In this document: positions 52,739 to 61,224 of the stretch, piece after piece | Numbering within the stretch: position 1 is the first letter of the stretch | Layout: every line of letters starts with the position of its first letter | DNA from: Komagataeibacter oboediens | GTDB lineage: Bacteria > Pseudomonadota > Alphaproteobacteria > Acetobacterales > Acetobacteraceae | Assembly: GCF_003207815.1 (NCBI RefSeq) | Contig: NZ_NKTX01000001.1 | Coordinates: 186,001 to 250,000 of the forward strand | Direction: 5' to 3' | Length of the DNA stretch: 64,000 bases | Translations under genes and position numbers: made by a program | Notes under the pieces: generated by a model | Database searches by the model: none | What the model saw: the letters and a program-made list of their open reading frames with translations, nothing else | Told to the model about the DNA's origin: nothing

Positions 52739-55204
52739 TTGTCGAGTAAACGTTCAGCGCTGCTTGCGTCTGCCTGCGTTATGCCGCTGTTCTGGACAGC
52801 GGGCGCGCATGCACAGGATGAAGCAGCACAGAACACGCCATTCGGCGGAGATATGGCACCTGCAGGCGGCATGGAGCAGCAGCCCCAGGAACCGCAGGTG
52901 GAGGCGATCAAGCCCCCTCCGCTTGAAGATCCGATCGAAGCCGTGGACATCAAGGGCAACAGCCGGATCGAGACGAGCACCATCCTGTCATACATGGTTG
53001 TCCAGCCCGGCGACCGGTTCAATCAGGATCTGCTCGACCGTTCGCTCAAGACCCTGTACGCCACGGGCCTGTTCCATGACGTCACGCTCAAGCGCGTGGG
53101 CAACGTGCTGGAAGTGCACGTGGTCGAGAACCCGATCGTCAACCGCATCGTGTTCGAAGGTAACCATTCGGCCAAGGACGAGGACCTGACCAAGGTCATC
53201 TCGCTTCGTCCGCGCGCGGTCTATTCCCCGCAGGGCATTTCCGCCGACCGGCAGAAGATCCTTGGCGTCTATGCGGAAAAGGCCCGTTACGCGGCCACCG
53301 TCACGCCACAGATCATCCGTCTTGCGCATAATCGCGTCGATGTCATCTTCCATATCAACGAAGCGCAGAAGACGCTAATCAAGAAGGTGACGTTCGTAGG
53401 GAACCGTGCCTTCAGCAGCGCGCGGCTGGCCGGGGTCGTGTCATCCAAGGAAACGGCTTGGTACCGGTTCTTTGCCTCCAGCGACCAGTATAATCCCGAA
53501 CGCATCAAGTATGATGCCGAACTGCTGCATCGTTTTTACCTGAAAAACGGCTTTGTCGATTTCCAGATCAAGAACGCCACGGGCGAACTGTCGGCTGACC
53601 GCAAGAGCTTCTACATCACCTATACGATGGAAGAAGGCCCGCGTTACCGCCTGAACAAGATGGATGTGCGCTCGTCCCTGCGTCATGTCAGCGCGGAGTC
53701 CATGCGCAAGTACATCTCGCTGTTCCATGGACAGTGGTATGACGGCAGCGCCATCCAGCATAACGCGACGGATATGCAGGAAATGCTGCAGGGCAAGGGC
53801 TATCCCTTCGCCATGGTCCATCCCGAAATTGCCCGTAACCCGGAAAAGCGCACCGTCAACCTGCTGTTTGACATAAGCGAAGGCCCGCGGATGTATGTCG
53901 AGCGGATCGACATCAACGGCAACACCATTACCGAGGACAAGGTCATCCGGCGGCAGTTGCCCATGGCCGAAGGCGACCCGTACACGCCGCTGGACCGCAA
54001 GTATTCCAAGCTGATCCTGGAAGATCTTGGCTTCTTCAAGACCGTCTCGATCGACCAGACCCCGGGGTCCGCGCCGGACAAGGTCAACATTTCGGCCGAC
54101 GTGGTGGAAAAGCCGACGGGCGAATTCTCGCTGGGTGGCGGGTACTCGACCGATGCCGGCGTGCTGGGAAATCTCGGGCTGAAGCAGCATAACCTGCTGG
54201 GTACCGGCATCGACGCCGGCTTCACCGGCACGGCCGCGTATTACGAAGATCAGGCCGACATTTCACTGACCGACCCGTATTTCCTGAACCGCAACCTGGT
54301 GGCTGGTATCGACATTTTCGGTATCCAGAACCGCTACATGACCTACCAGAGCTATTCGGAAGGGCGGTACGGCATCACGCTGCGCATGGGGTATTCGTAC
54401 AACAACCATCTGTCGCAGTCGTGGAGCTATACGCTGACCGACCGTCAGATCGGGGATACGTGGTCCGATTCGTCCTATTATGTGCAGGATCAGAACGGCT
54501 GGTCGCTGCTGTCGCAGCTGAGCACCACACTGACATACGATACACGTGATCGCAGGCAGCAGCCGCATAAAGGTTTCGTGGTACGTGTGGGTGGTGACTT
54601 CGCCGGTATCGGCGGGAATGAACGTTACCTGCGTGGTAAGGTGGATGCCGCCTATTACATCCCGCTTGACAGTATCATGGGCAACCATGACTGGACCGTC
54701 AGCTTCCGCGCGGGTGCGGGCGACATCATGAACTGGGGTGGCGGGCGCAGCGACATCATCGATAACTTCTATCTTGGTGGTAATTCGCTACGCGGCTTCA
54801 TGGATGGTGGCGTCGGTCCGCGAAGCTACGCCATCCCCGCGCGTGACGGGAACCCGATGCATTCGCAGCAGGACTTCCTGGGTGGCCGGTTCATGTACAC
54901 GGCCTCCGCGCAGGTGGATTTCCCCATTCCGTTCGCATCGGCCATGGGGATCAAGGGACGGTATTTCGTGGATATGGGCGGGCTGGACGGGCTGCGTGTC
55001 CGCCGGCGCTATACCTCCATGAAGGACTGGCCCAAATATACGCCGGTCTATGATGATACGCTGACACCCGTTGTCTCGACGGGTGTGGGTATTGCGTGGA
55101 AGAGTCCGTTCGGGCTTGTGAATATTGATCTGGGTGTTCCCCTGCACAAGGGAACAAACGACAGGACCCAGCTGCTCCGCTTCGGCTTCGGCCAACAATT
55201 CTGA
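52739..55204 (+). CDS. bamA: Outer-membrane protein assembly factor BamA
   Basis: The 821-aa protein inserts beta-barrel proteins into the outer membrane. A signal peptide ends at AHA, about residue 25. Five POTRA domains follow (first: IEAVDIKGNSRIETSTIL; last: YVERIDINGNTITEDKVIRRQ), then a C-terminal 16-strand barrel ending in GFGQQF, with the final Phe that the Bam machinery recognises. The start is a TTG with GAGGAA upstream. The three OmpA-like proteins in this window are expected clients. Confidence 0.96.
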   Translation: MSSKRSALLASACVMPLFWTAGAHAQDEAAQNTPFGGDMAPAGGMEQQPQEPQVEAIKPPPLEDPIEAVDIKGNSRIETSTILSYMVVQPGDRFNQDLLDRSLKTLYATGLFHDVTLKRVGNVLEVHVVENPIVNRIVFEGNHSAKDEDLTKVISLRPRAVYSPQGISADRQKILGVYAEKARYAATVTPQIIRLAHNRVDVIFHINEAQKTLIKKVTFVGNRAFSSARLAGVVSSKETAWYRFFASSDQYNPERIKYDAELLHRFYLKNGFVDFQIKNATGELSADRKSFYITYTMEEGPRYRLNKMDVRSSLRHVSAESMRKYISLFHGQWYDGSAIQHNATDMQEMLQGKGYPFAMVHPEIARNPEKRTVNLLFDISEGPRMYVERIDINGNTITEDKVIRRQLPMAEGDPYTPLDRKYSKLILEDLGFFKTVSIDQTPGSAPDKVNISADVVEKPTGEFSLGGGYSTDAGVLGNLGLKQHNLLGTGIDAGFTGTAAYYEDQADISLTDPYFLNRNLVAGIDIFGIQNRYMTYQSYSEGRYGITLRMGYSYNNHLSQSWSYTLTDRQIGDTWSDSSYYVQDQNGWSLLSQLSTTLTYDTRDRRQQPHKGFVVRVGGDFAGIGGNERYLRGKVDAAYYIPLDSIMGNHDWTVSFRAGAGDIMNWGGGRSDIIDNFYLGGNSLRGFMDGGVGPRSYAIPARDGNPMHSQQDFLGGRFMYTASAQVDFPIPFASAMGIKGRYFVDMGGLDGLRVRRRYTSMKDWPKYTPVYDDTLTPVVSTGVGIAWKSPFGLVNIDLGVPLHKGTNDRTQLLRFGFGQQF

Positions 55205-55211
55205 GGTGATA

Positions 55212-56054
55212 ATGTTGCGTAAATCCGGCATTCGTCTGCTTGCCGCAACCGCTCTGCTCGGGTGGGGATATCAGGCCGTATCGGGCGCGCATGCGCAGGG
55301 CTCTGGCGGGAATGCGGGCTGGTTTGTGCCCAAGGCGGCCCAGCCTGCGGCCCGTCCCGCACAACATGAGGCGCCCGCCCCCGTGCAGCTGCCCGCGCCG
55401 TCATCCGACAGCGAGGAAGCGCAGTCACAGACCCCGCCCATCCTGCCGCAGCCGCCCGTGCCCAAGGCGCCGGACGTGCCCAAGAGTGCACCGCCGCCCG
55501 CTCCCGTCATTGGCGTGATCAGCGTGCCGGATGTCATGCGCATGTCATCGGCGGCACAGCAGGCCGAACGTGTGCTGGGCGCGCGCCGTGATGATCTGGC
55601 CCGCGATGCCCAGAAGGAACAGGCCAGCTGGCGTGACGAGCAGCAGAAGCTGCAGGGGCAGGCCAAGACCATGTCATCCGACCAGATCCAGAGCAGCGAG
55701 CGCAAGCTGCAGGAACGCGTGCTGGCGGCGCAGAAGAATTTCCGCAACCGCAACCGCGTGATCCAGGAAGCCGCCCAGGTGGCGCTGGGGCAGATCGAAC
55801 GCGAACTGGTCCAGATCATCCGTGCGGTTGCCAGCAGCCGCGGCATGAATCTGGTGCTGCATCGTGAACAGGTCGCCCTCAGTCAGGAAGGTCTTGATAT
55901 CACCCAGCAGGTGGCGACACAGCTGAATGGCGTGCTGCCGACGGTCTTTATCCCTGCGGCGGATGTGGACCCCGAAGTACTGGCCAAGTCGGGCACGATG
56001 CCGACCACGGCGGATGCCGACCGCGCGGCGTCCACCCCGCCTGCCAAGCATTAA
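55212..56054 (+). CDS. skp: OmpH/Skp-family periplasmic chaperone
   Basis: The 280-aa protein has a signal peptide (ending AHA), then about 70 Pro/Ala/Gln-rich residues, and the coiled-coil OmpH domain (GVISVPDVMRMSSAAQQAERVLGARRDDL...IQEAAQVALGQIERELVQII). It is longer than E. coli Skp because of the Pro-rich linker and a C-terminal tail. It carries unfolded outer-membrane proteins to BamA. GAGGTGATA precedes the ATG, 7 bp after bamA. Confidence 0.88.
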   Translation: MLRKSGIRLLAATALLGWGYQAVSGAHAQGSGGNAGWFVPKAAQPAARPAQHEAPAPVQLPAPSSDSEEAQSQTPPILPQPPVPKAPDVPKSAPPPAPVIGVISVPDVMRMSSAAQQAERVLGARRDDLARDAQKEQASWRDEQQKLQGQAKTMSSDQIQSSERKLQERVLAAQKNFRNRNRVIQEAAQVALGQIERELVQIIRAVASSRGMNLVLHREQVALSQEGLDITQQVATQLNGVLPTVFIPAADVDPEVLAKSGTMPTTADADRAASTPPAKH

Positions 56055-56064
56055 GGCCGGTTTC

Positions 56065-57150
56065 ATGACAGTGACGCCGGATAACGTGCCGGGCGACCCG
56101 CGGTTTTTCGTAACGCAGGGGCCGTTCGGGCTGGACCAGCTGGCGCAGTGCAGTGGCGCCGAGCTGCGCGGCGCGGCCGATGGCGCGGGGGACGGGCATG
56201 CGTTCACCGGCATCGCGCCGTTGCAGTCCGCAACCCGCGATCAGGTCAGCTTTCTGGATAACCGGCGCTACCTGCCCCTGCTTGAGGGAACGGGCGCGGG
56301 TGCCGTGATCGTCGCCCCGGCCTTCGCTGACAAGGTGCCCCCCCATGCGGCAGTGCTGGTATCCAAGGCACCGTATCAGGCATGGGCGCGCATTGCGTCC
56401 CTGTTCTACCCACCGCCGCCGGTCCTTCCGGGCATTCACCCGTCCGCCATCATCGGGGTCGGATGCGAAATCGACCCGAGCGCCGCGATCGGTGCCTTCA
56501 CCGTGGTGGGGGACGGGGCGCGGATTGGCGCGGGTGCCGATATCGGCAGCCATGTCAGTATCGGCAGTGGGGTGGAAATCGGCGCGCGCTGCCGGATTGG
56601 CGCGCATGTCGCCATTTCCCATGCCCTGCTGGGCGAACGTGTCACGCTGCTGCCCGGCGCGCGCATCGGGCAGGACGGGTTCGGCTTTGCCGTGACACCT
56701 GAAGGATTCGAAAGCGTGCCCCAGCTTGGCCGGGTCATTCTGGAAGACGGGGTGGAGATCGGGGCCAATTCCACCGTGGATCGCGGGTCCATTCGTGATA
56801 CGGTGATCGGGGCTGGCTCACGCCTCGACAATCTGGTGCAGATTGGCCATAATGCACGGCTGGGACGGTGCTGTATCGTCGTCTCGCAGGCTGGCATTTC
56901 GGGTTCGACCGAACTTGGTGATTTCGTGACGGTTGCGGCCCAGGCAGGGCTGATCGGGCATATCAAGATCGGGACCAAAGCCCGGATCGGCGCGCAGTGT
57001 GGTGTCATGTCCGATGTGGAGGCCGGGGCCGATGTGATCGGCAGTCCGGCCATGCCATTCCGGGAGTTTTTCCGGAACGTGGCCTTTCTGCGTCGGATGG
57101 CCAAAAAAACGACGCAGGATGGAGGCGGGGAAAAGGCGGATAAGGCCTGA
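56065..57150 (+). CDS. lpxD: UDP-3-O-acylglucosamine N-acyltransferase
   Basis: The 361-aa left-handed beta-helix acyltransferase performs the third lipid A step. An N-terminal uridine-binding part (DQVSFLDNRRYLPLLEGTGAG) is followed by many hexapeptide repeats (IGVGCEIDPSAAIGAFTVVG...), with NLVQIGHNARLG carrying the catalytic His. The ATG lies 10 bp after the skp stop. Ends in a charged tail (QDGGGEKADKA). Confidence 0.95.
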   Translation: MTVTPDNVPGDPRFFVTQGPFGLDQLAQCSGAELRGAADGAGDGHAFTGIAPLQSATRDQVSFLDNRRYLPLLEGTGAGAVIVAPAFADKVPPHAAVLVSKAPYQAWARIASLFYPPPPVLPGIHPSAIIGVGCEIDPSAAIGAFTVVGDGARIGAGADIGSHVSIGSGVEIGARCRIGAHVAISHALLGERVTLLPGARIGQDGFGFAVTPEGFESVPQLGRVILEDGVEIGANSTVDRGSIRDTVIGAGSRLDNLVQIGHNARLGRCCIVVSQAGISGSTELGDFVTVAAQAGLIGHIKIGTKARIGAQCGVMSDVEAGADVIGSPAMPFREFFRNVAFLRRMAKKTTQDGGGEKADKA

Positions 57151-57201
57151 TCGCCCGGTGCCATAGCATATTCAACCGGCAGGAGGCCGCTGTTCCGTCT
57201 G

Positions 57202-57726
57202 GTGCGGGGGCTTTCCGGGCCGAACAAGTGGTTGGACGACGTGGATAAAGAAGTAGAGGCACTCCCGGCAGACGCGGCACCCGCAACGCTGGAATCGATA
57301 GACATCATGCGGATCATGGAAGCGATTCCCCATCGCTATCCCTTCCTGCTGATTGATCGCATGGTTGATATCGTGCTGGGGCAGTCGGCGGTCGGCATCA
57401 AGAATGTCACGGTCAACGAGCCGCATTTCCAGGGGCATTTCCCTGCACGCCCCGTTATGCCCGGCGTGCTGATCATCGAGGCGATGGCCCAGACGGCCGC
57501 GACCCTGGTGGTCATGACGCTTGGCCCGGCATTCGAGGGCAAGCTGGTTTACTTCATGACGATCGATGGTGCGAAATTCCGCCGTCCCGTCGGTCCCGGT
57601 GACCAGCTGCGCATTCATGTCGAAAAAGAACGTAGCCGTGCGAATGTCTGGAAGTTCAAGGGCATTGCGCGGGTTGATGGTGTTTCCGTTGCGGAAGCAA
57701 CGTTCAGCGCCATGATAATGGGGTAA
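57202..57726 (+). CDS. fabZ: 3-hydroxyacyl-[acyl-carrier-protein] dehydratase FabZ
   Basis: The hot-dog-fold dehydratase (174 aa from GTG 57202) forms trans-2-enoyl-ACP in fatty-acid elongation. [35 protein letters not shown] with catalytic His and Glu, and [12 protein letters not shown] are typical. The start is uncertain: GTG 57202 has AGGAGG 15 bp away, while GTG 57241 (giving MDKEVEALP) fits the family length better. It sits between lpxD and lpxA as in most proteobacteria. Confidence 0.93.
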   Translation: MRGLSGPNKWLDDVDKEVEALPADAAPATLESIDIMRIMEAIPHRYPFLLIDRMVDIVLGQSAVGIKNVTVNEPHFQGHFPARPVMPGVLIIEAMAQTAATLVVMTLGPAFEGKLVYFMTIDGAKFRRPVGPGDQLRIHVEKERSRANVWKFKGIARVDGVSVAEATFSAMIMG

Positions 57727-57817
57727 TCCCGCGGGAAACGGGTGGCGGCACTGGTCCTGTTCCGGTGGGACGGCCGGCATCCGCTTCCGGGTCTTTTGGC
57801 CACAGTTACTTGCGGGG

Positions 57818-58711
57818 ATGGAGGCTATTCTGGCAGGAAGTTCATCTAACGGTACCCAAATGGATGAACGGCGTGGAAAAGCGCCTGAAATCCATCCGTC
57901 ATCCATTGTATCCAGCCGTGCGCGTATCGGGAGCGGCGTGCGTATCGGGCCCTGGTGTTCGATCGGACCGGATGTCGAAATCGGGGATAATGCCGAACTG
58001 ATTTCCCATGTGGTGGTTGATGGACGCACCACTCTGGGCGAAGGGGTGGTGTGCTATCCATTCACTACTGTCGGCATGGCGCCACAGGACCTGAAATACA
58101 GGGGTGAACCCACCTCCTGCATTGTGGGTGCCCGCACCATTATCCGTGAAAACGTGACCATCCACCGGGGCACCGCCACCGGGACAGGTGTGACCCGTAT
58201 CGGTCCGGACTGCCTGATCATGGCCAATTCACATGTGGCGCATGACTGCACGCTGGGACGTGGGGTCATTATCGTCAATAACGTGGTCATGGGTGGCCAT
58301 GTGGTGATTGGCGATGATGCCCGCATTATGGGGGCGGCTGCGCTGCATCAGTTCGTGCGCATTGGCCATGCGGCACTGGTCGGTGGTGTGTGTGGCGTGG
58401 AAGCGGATGTGATCCCGTATGGCAGCGTTCTGGGTAACCGGGCGCGGCTGGTGGGGCTGCACTGGATCTGGCTCCGCCGCAATGGCGTGCAGCCAGACGA
58501 GATCCGGCGCATGCGTCAGGCGTTCCGTGCGCTGTACCCCAAGGCCGCCCACGCGACCAGCGCGGTATTCCAGGACCGGCTGGAACATGTGCGCCAGACC
58601 TATGCCGATGATGCCCGGGTGGTTGAAATTCTCGATTTCATTGCTGCCCCCAGCCATCGTGGCCTTGTGCGTGTCCAGAGCGGGGACATGATCGAGAGCG
58701 ATGGCGCCTGA
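57818..58711 (+). CDS. lpxA: UDP-N-acetylglucosamine acyltransferase
   Basis: The 297-aa left-handed beta-helix acyltransferase starts lipid A synthesis by adding a 3-hydroxyacyl chain from ACP. Hexapeptide repeats begin at IHPSSIVSSRARIGSGVRIG; the catalytic His lies in NSHVAHDCTLG; and the C-terminal helices (NGVQPDEIRRMRQAFRALY) are conserved. An N-terminal extension of about 20 residues is present. Its last 11 bp overlap lpxI. Confidence 0.95.
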   Translation: MEAILAGSSSNGTQMDERRGKAPEIHPSSIVSSRARIGSGVRIGPWCSIGPDVEIGDNAELISHVVVDGRTTLGEGVVCYPFTTVGMAPQDLKYRGEPTSCIVGARTIIRENVTIHRGTATGTGVTRIGPDCLIMANSHVAHDCTLGRGVIIVNNVVMGGHVVIGDDARIMGAAALHQFVRIGHAALVGGVCGVEADVIPYGSVLGNRARLVGLHWIWLRRNGVQPDEIRRMRQAFRALYPKAAHATSAVFQDRLEHVRQTYADDARVVEILDFIAAPSHRGLVRVQSGDMIESDGA

Positions 58712-59567
58712 ACAGGCACCCAACCGGCAGGGGCCGTGCGTCGGTATCCTTGCCGGTGGTGGCCCGCTGCCCGGTCAGGTAGCCCGTGCGGTGGAGCAGG
58801 CGGGTGGTCGGGTCTTCATTGTCGGCTTTCAGGGGTTTGCCCAGCCCGAGGTGATCGACCACTGGCCGCACCGCATGATCCGGCTGGCGGCGGCGGGTGA
58901 AATCCTGTCCGCGTTACATGAACATCACTGTCGTGACCTTGTGCTGATTGGCCCGGTGCGGCGGCCCTCCCTTGTCAACCTGCGGCCCGATGCGACGGGC
59001 GCGCGGATTCTGGCCCGTATCGGCAAGGCGCTGTTTGCTGGTGATGACGGCCTGCTTGGCGCGATCGTGCGCGTACTGGGCGAAGAGGGCTTCACTATCC
59101 GTGGCGCCCATGAATACCTGTCCGGTTCGCTGGCGCGCCGGGGCGTGATGGGGGCGGTCGGTCCGGATGACGCGGCGCGGACCGATATCGTGCTCGGCCG
59201 TCGCGTGGTGCGCGAACTGGGCCGGCTGGATATCGGGCAGGGATGCGTGGTGCAGGGCGGGCTCGTGCTGGCGGTCGAGGCGCTTGAGGGCACGGACCGC
59301 ATGCTGGAACGCGTGGGTGGGTTGCGGCAACCCGACCGTCCCGGGGGCGTTCTGGTCAAAATGGCCAAGCCGGAACAGGAACGCCGTGCTGACCTGCCAA
59401 CAATCGGCCCGCGGACGGTTGCGGGCGCCCTGGCCGCGGGCCTGCGTGGAATCGCGATTGAAGCGGGCGCGACGCTGATAACCGATCCCGCGGCCTGCAT
59501 TGCCATGGCGGATGAGGCCGGGCTGTTCCTGACCGGGATTGGTGGCGAAGATAAAAAAACGGACTGA
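58701..59567 (+). CDS. lpxI: UDP-2,3-diacylglucosamine pyrophosphatase LpxI
   Basis: The 288-aa protein of the DUF1009/LpxI family hydrolyses UDP-2,3-diacylglucosamine to lipid X; it replaces LpxH in many alphaproteobacteria. GILAGGGPLPGQVARAV at the N-terminus, LIGPVRRPSL, the GAHEYLSG segment and VLVKMAKPEQERRADLPTIGP with the catalytic acidic region are typical. It overlaps lpxA. lpxB, which commonly follows, is absent here. Confidence 0.93.
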   Translation: MAPEQAPNRQGPCVGILAGGGPLPGQVARAVEQAGGRVFIVGFQGFAQPEVIDHWPHRMIRLAAAGEILSALHEHHCRDLVLIGPVRRPSLVNLRPDATGARILARIGKALFAGDDGLLGAIVRVLGEEGFTIRGAHEYLSGSLARRGVMGAVGPDDAARTDIVLGRRVVRELGRLDIGQGCVVQGGLVLAVEALEGTDRMLERVGGLRQPDRPGGVLVKMAKPEQERRADLPTIGPRTVAGALAAGLRGIAIEAGATLITDPAACIAMADEAGLFLTGIGGEDKKTD

Positions 59568-59580
59568 AGGGAAATGTCAG

Positions 59581-59970
59581 ATGGGAACCTACCTGCATAC
59601 AATGGTGCGCGTGCGCAATCTGGAAGCCAGCCTTGATTTCTACCAGTTGCTGGGCATGCGTGAACTGCGTCGCAGGGACGTGCCGGAAGGGAAATACACC
59701 CTTGTCTTCATCGGGTATGCCGATAATGCGGCAGGGCAGGCGGAAATCGAACTGACCTATAACTGGGGTCAGGATGATGGATATGATGTCGGCACCGGAT
59801 TCGGTCACTTCGCCCTTGGTGTGCCCGATGTGACCGCCCTGGTGGAAAAGGTACGCGCGGGTGGCGGCAAGGTCACGCGCGAACCGGGGCCGGTCAAGTT
59901 CGGTACCACCTTCATCGCCTTTGTCGAAGATCCGGACGGCTACAAGATCGAACTGATCCAGAAACCGTAA
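59581..59970 (+). CDS. gloA: Lactoylglutathione lyase (glyoxalase I)
   Basis: The 129-aa metalloenzyme converts the methylglyoxal-glutathione adduct to S-lactoylglutathione. Metal ligands are His in YLHTMVRV, Glu in AEIELTYNWG, His in GFGHFALGV and Glu in DGYKIELIQ. ATG 59581 follows AAGGG at good spacing and is 13 bp after lpxI, so it may be cotranscribed. The pairing with lipid A genes is unexplained. Confidence 0.94.
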   Translation: MGTYLHTMVRVRNLEASLDFYQLLGMRELRRRDVPEGKYTLVFIGYADNAAGQAEIELTYNWGQDDGYDVGTGFGHFALGVPDVTALVEKVRAGGGKVTREPGPVKFGTTFIAFVEDPDGYKIELIQKP

Positions 59971-59989
59971 GGCCGGGCGCGACGTCTCC

Positions 59990-60217
59990 CTATGGCGTGC
60001 GCGTGGAAAGCAGGCGGCGCATGGCGCTGAGTTCCCTGGTCGCCGCGTCCAGCGCCGCCAGGATGTCCTGTGCCGCCTGTCGCGTATGCGCATCTTTGCT
60101 GAGGGCCAGCGAATCCGCCCGTAGCATGGCGGGGGACAGGTGGCCACGGATGTCGTGAATGTGCTGTCGCAGCATTTCATCGGTCGTGGCGGCAGAGTCG
60201 CGTGCAGGGCTGGTCAT
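59990..60217 (-). CDS. Small protein resembling an isolated histidine-kinase DHp helix pair (75 aa)
   Basis: Two helices separated by a short turn are predicted. The first carries HDIRGHLSPAMLRAD, a good match to the H-box of histidine-kinase dimerisation domains (H-D/E-x-R-x-x-L). No ATP-binding domain follows. It may act as a phosphotransfer or decoy partner, or the match may be chance in a coiled-coil protein. ATG 60217 with GGATGA upstream is preferred to longer starts. It is the only minus-strand gene between gloA and rpmH. Confidence 0.55.
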   Translation of the reverse strand: MTSPARDSAATTDEMLRQHIHDIRGHLSPAMLRADSLALSKDAHTRQAAQDILAALDAATRELSAMRRLLSTRTP

Positions 60218-60254
60218 GAAAATCATCCGGTTATGGTGCGGGAGGGGAGCAGCA

Positions 60255-60283
60255 TTGACGTTGCCCGAAAGCATCAGTATAAG
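60255..60283 (+). promoter_or_regulatory. Strong sigma-70-type promoter of the rpmH operon
   Basis: TTGACG (60255-60260), exactly 17 bp, TATAAG (60278-60283). Each box matches at five of six positions. Transcription would start near 60290, giving an 80-nt leader with a small GGAAT/ATTCC hairpin. Confidence 0.75.
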
Positions 60284-60369
60284 GCGCGGCTCAGGGTTTC
60301 CGTAGCGTACGGGGCCTGTTGGAATTTATTCCGTAACCTGTCTGTCATTGTCAATCTGGGAGTGCCGTT

Positions 60370-60504
60370 GTGAAGCGCACGTATCAACCCTCGAAGCTGG
60401 TCCGCAAGCGTCGCCACGGCTTCCGTTCGCGTATGGAAACCGTTGGTGGCCGCAAGGTTGTTGCAAACCGTCGCACCAAGGGCCGCAAGCGTCTTTCTGC
60501 CTGA
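60370..60504 (+). CDS. rpmH: 50S ribosomal protein L34
   Basis: The 44-aa basic protein is read from a [24 protein letters not shown], then [14 protein letters not shown] and TKGRKRLSA. The sequence is fully typical of L34. GGGAG lies 8 bp before the GTG. It heads the conserved rpmH-rnpA-yidD-yidC order and sits behind the best promoter of the window. Confidence 0.98.
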   Translation: MKRTYQPSKLVRKRRHGFRSRMETVGGRKVVANRRTKGRKRLSA

Positions 60505-60553
60505 GGCAGGTGACGTCTGTACGTTCCGGGTACCTGTGTGTCCGGAACCATGA

Positions 60554-60931
60554 ATGTCTCTACACAAGGGGCGGCTGAAAGTGGCCGATAAGTCCACGCG
60601 CCTTAAGAAACGCGCTGAGTTCCTGCGGGTTGCGGCCAAGGGCCGCAAGGCCCCCGTTCCGGGACTGGTGCTGCAGGCGCTTGAACGCGGTGACACGCAG
60701 GCTGCCCGGTACGGTTTTACCGTAACCAAGAAAGTAGGCAATTCCGTCGTGCGCAACAGGGCGCGGCGGCGCCTGCGTGAGGTGGTCCGGCTGCTGGACC
60801 GCGAACAGGCGCTTACGGGCGTCGATATCGTGGTGATTGGCCGGTCTGGTACATGCAGGCGGCGGTTTGATGCCCTGATGGGCGATTACCGCAAGGCCCT
60901 GCGCAAGGCGGGAGTGAAGGAAGAATCGTGA
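60554..60931 (+). CDS. rnpA: Ribonuclease P protein component
   Basis: The 125-aa protein assists the RNA subunit in maturing tRNA 5' ends. The RNR signature VRNRARRRLRE and RLKKRAEFLRVAAKGRK are diagnostic. ATG 60554 gives MSLHKGRLKV first; GTG 60581 with AAGGGG upstream gives the more usual short N-terminus, so the true start may be there. Its stop overlaps the GTG of yidD. Confidence 0.95.
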   Translation: MSLHKGRLKVADKSTRLKKRAEFLRVAAKGRKAPVPGLVLQALERGDTQAARYGFTVTKKVGNSVVRNRARRRLREVVRLLDREQALTGVDIVVIGRSGTCRRRFDALMGDYRKALRKAGVKEES

Positions 60932-61224
60932 GTACGTCTTCCATCAGCCTGCCTGCCCATATGCTGCGCGCGGTCATTCGCGCGTATCAGCTGGTGGTCC
61001 GTCCCGTATGGGGCGCGCATTGCCGTTTCACTCCTTCATGCAGTCATTACGCACGTGACGCGATCGCCCACCATGGGGCCCTGCGCGGCAGTGTGCTGGC
61101 GGGTTGGCGCATCCTGCGCTGCAACCCCTGGAATGCGGGTGGCCATGACCCCGTTCCTGCCACGGCCTGCGGCTGTGACATGCATGACTCCATGAAAAAC
61201 ACGAAAAGTCTGGCGGGTCGCTGA
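60928..61224 (+). CDS. yidD: Membrane protein insertion efficiency factor YidD
   Basis: The 98-aa small protein has the family pattern YQLVVRP...CRFTPSCSHYARDAI...WRILRCNPWNAGGHDPVP with three conserved Cys residues. It is thought to aid YidC-dependent insertion. GTG start overlaps rnpA as GTGA; its stop overlaps the yidC ATG. Confidence 0.95.
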   Translation: MSTSSISLPAHMLRAVIRAYQLVVRPVWGAHCRFTPSCSHYARDAIAHHGALRGSVLAGWRILRCNPWNAGGHDPVPATACGCDMHDSMKNTKSLAGR

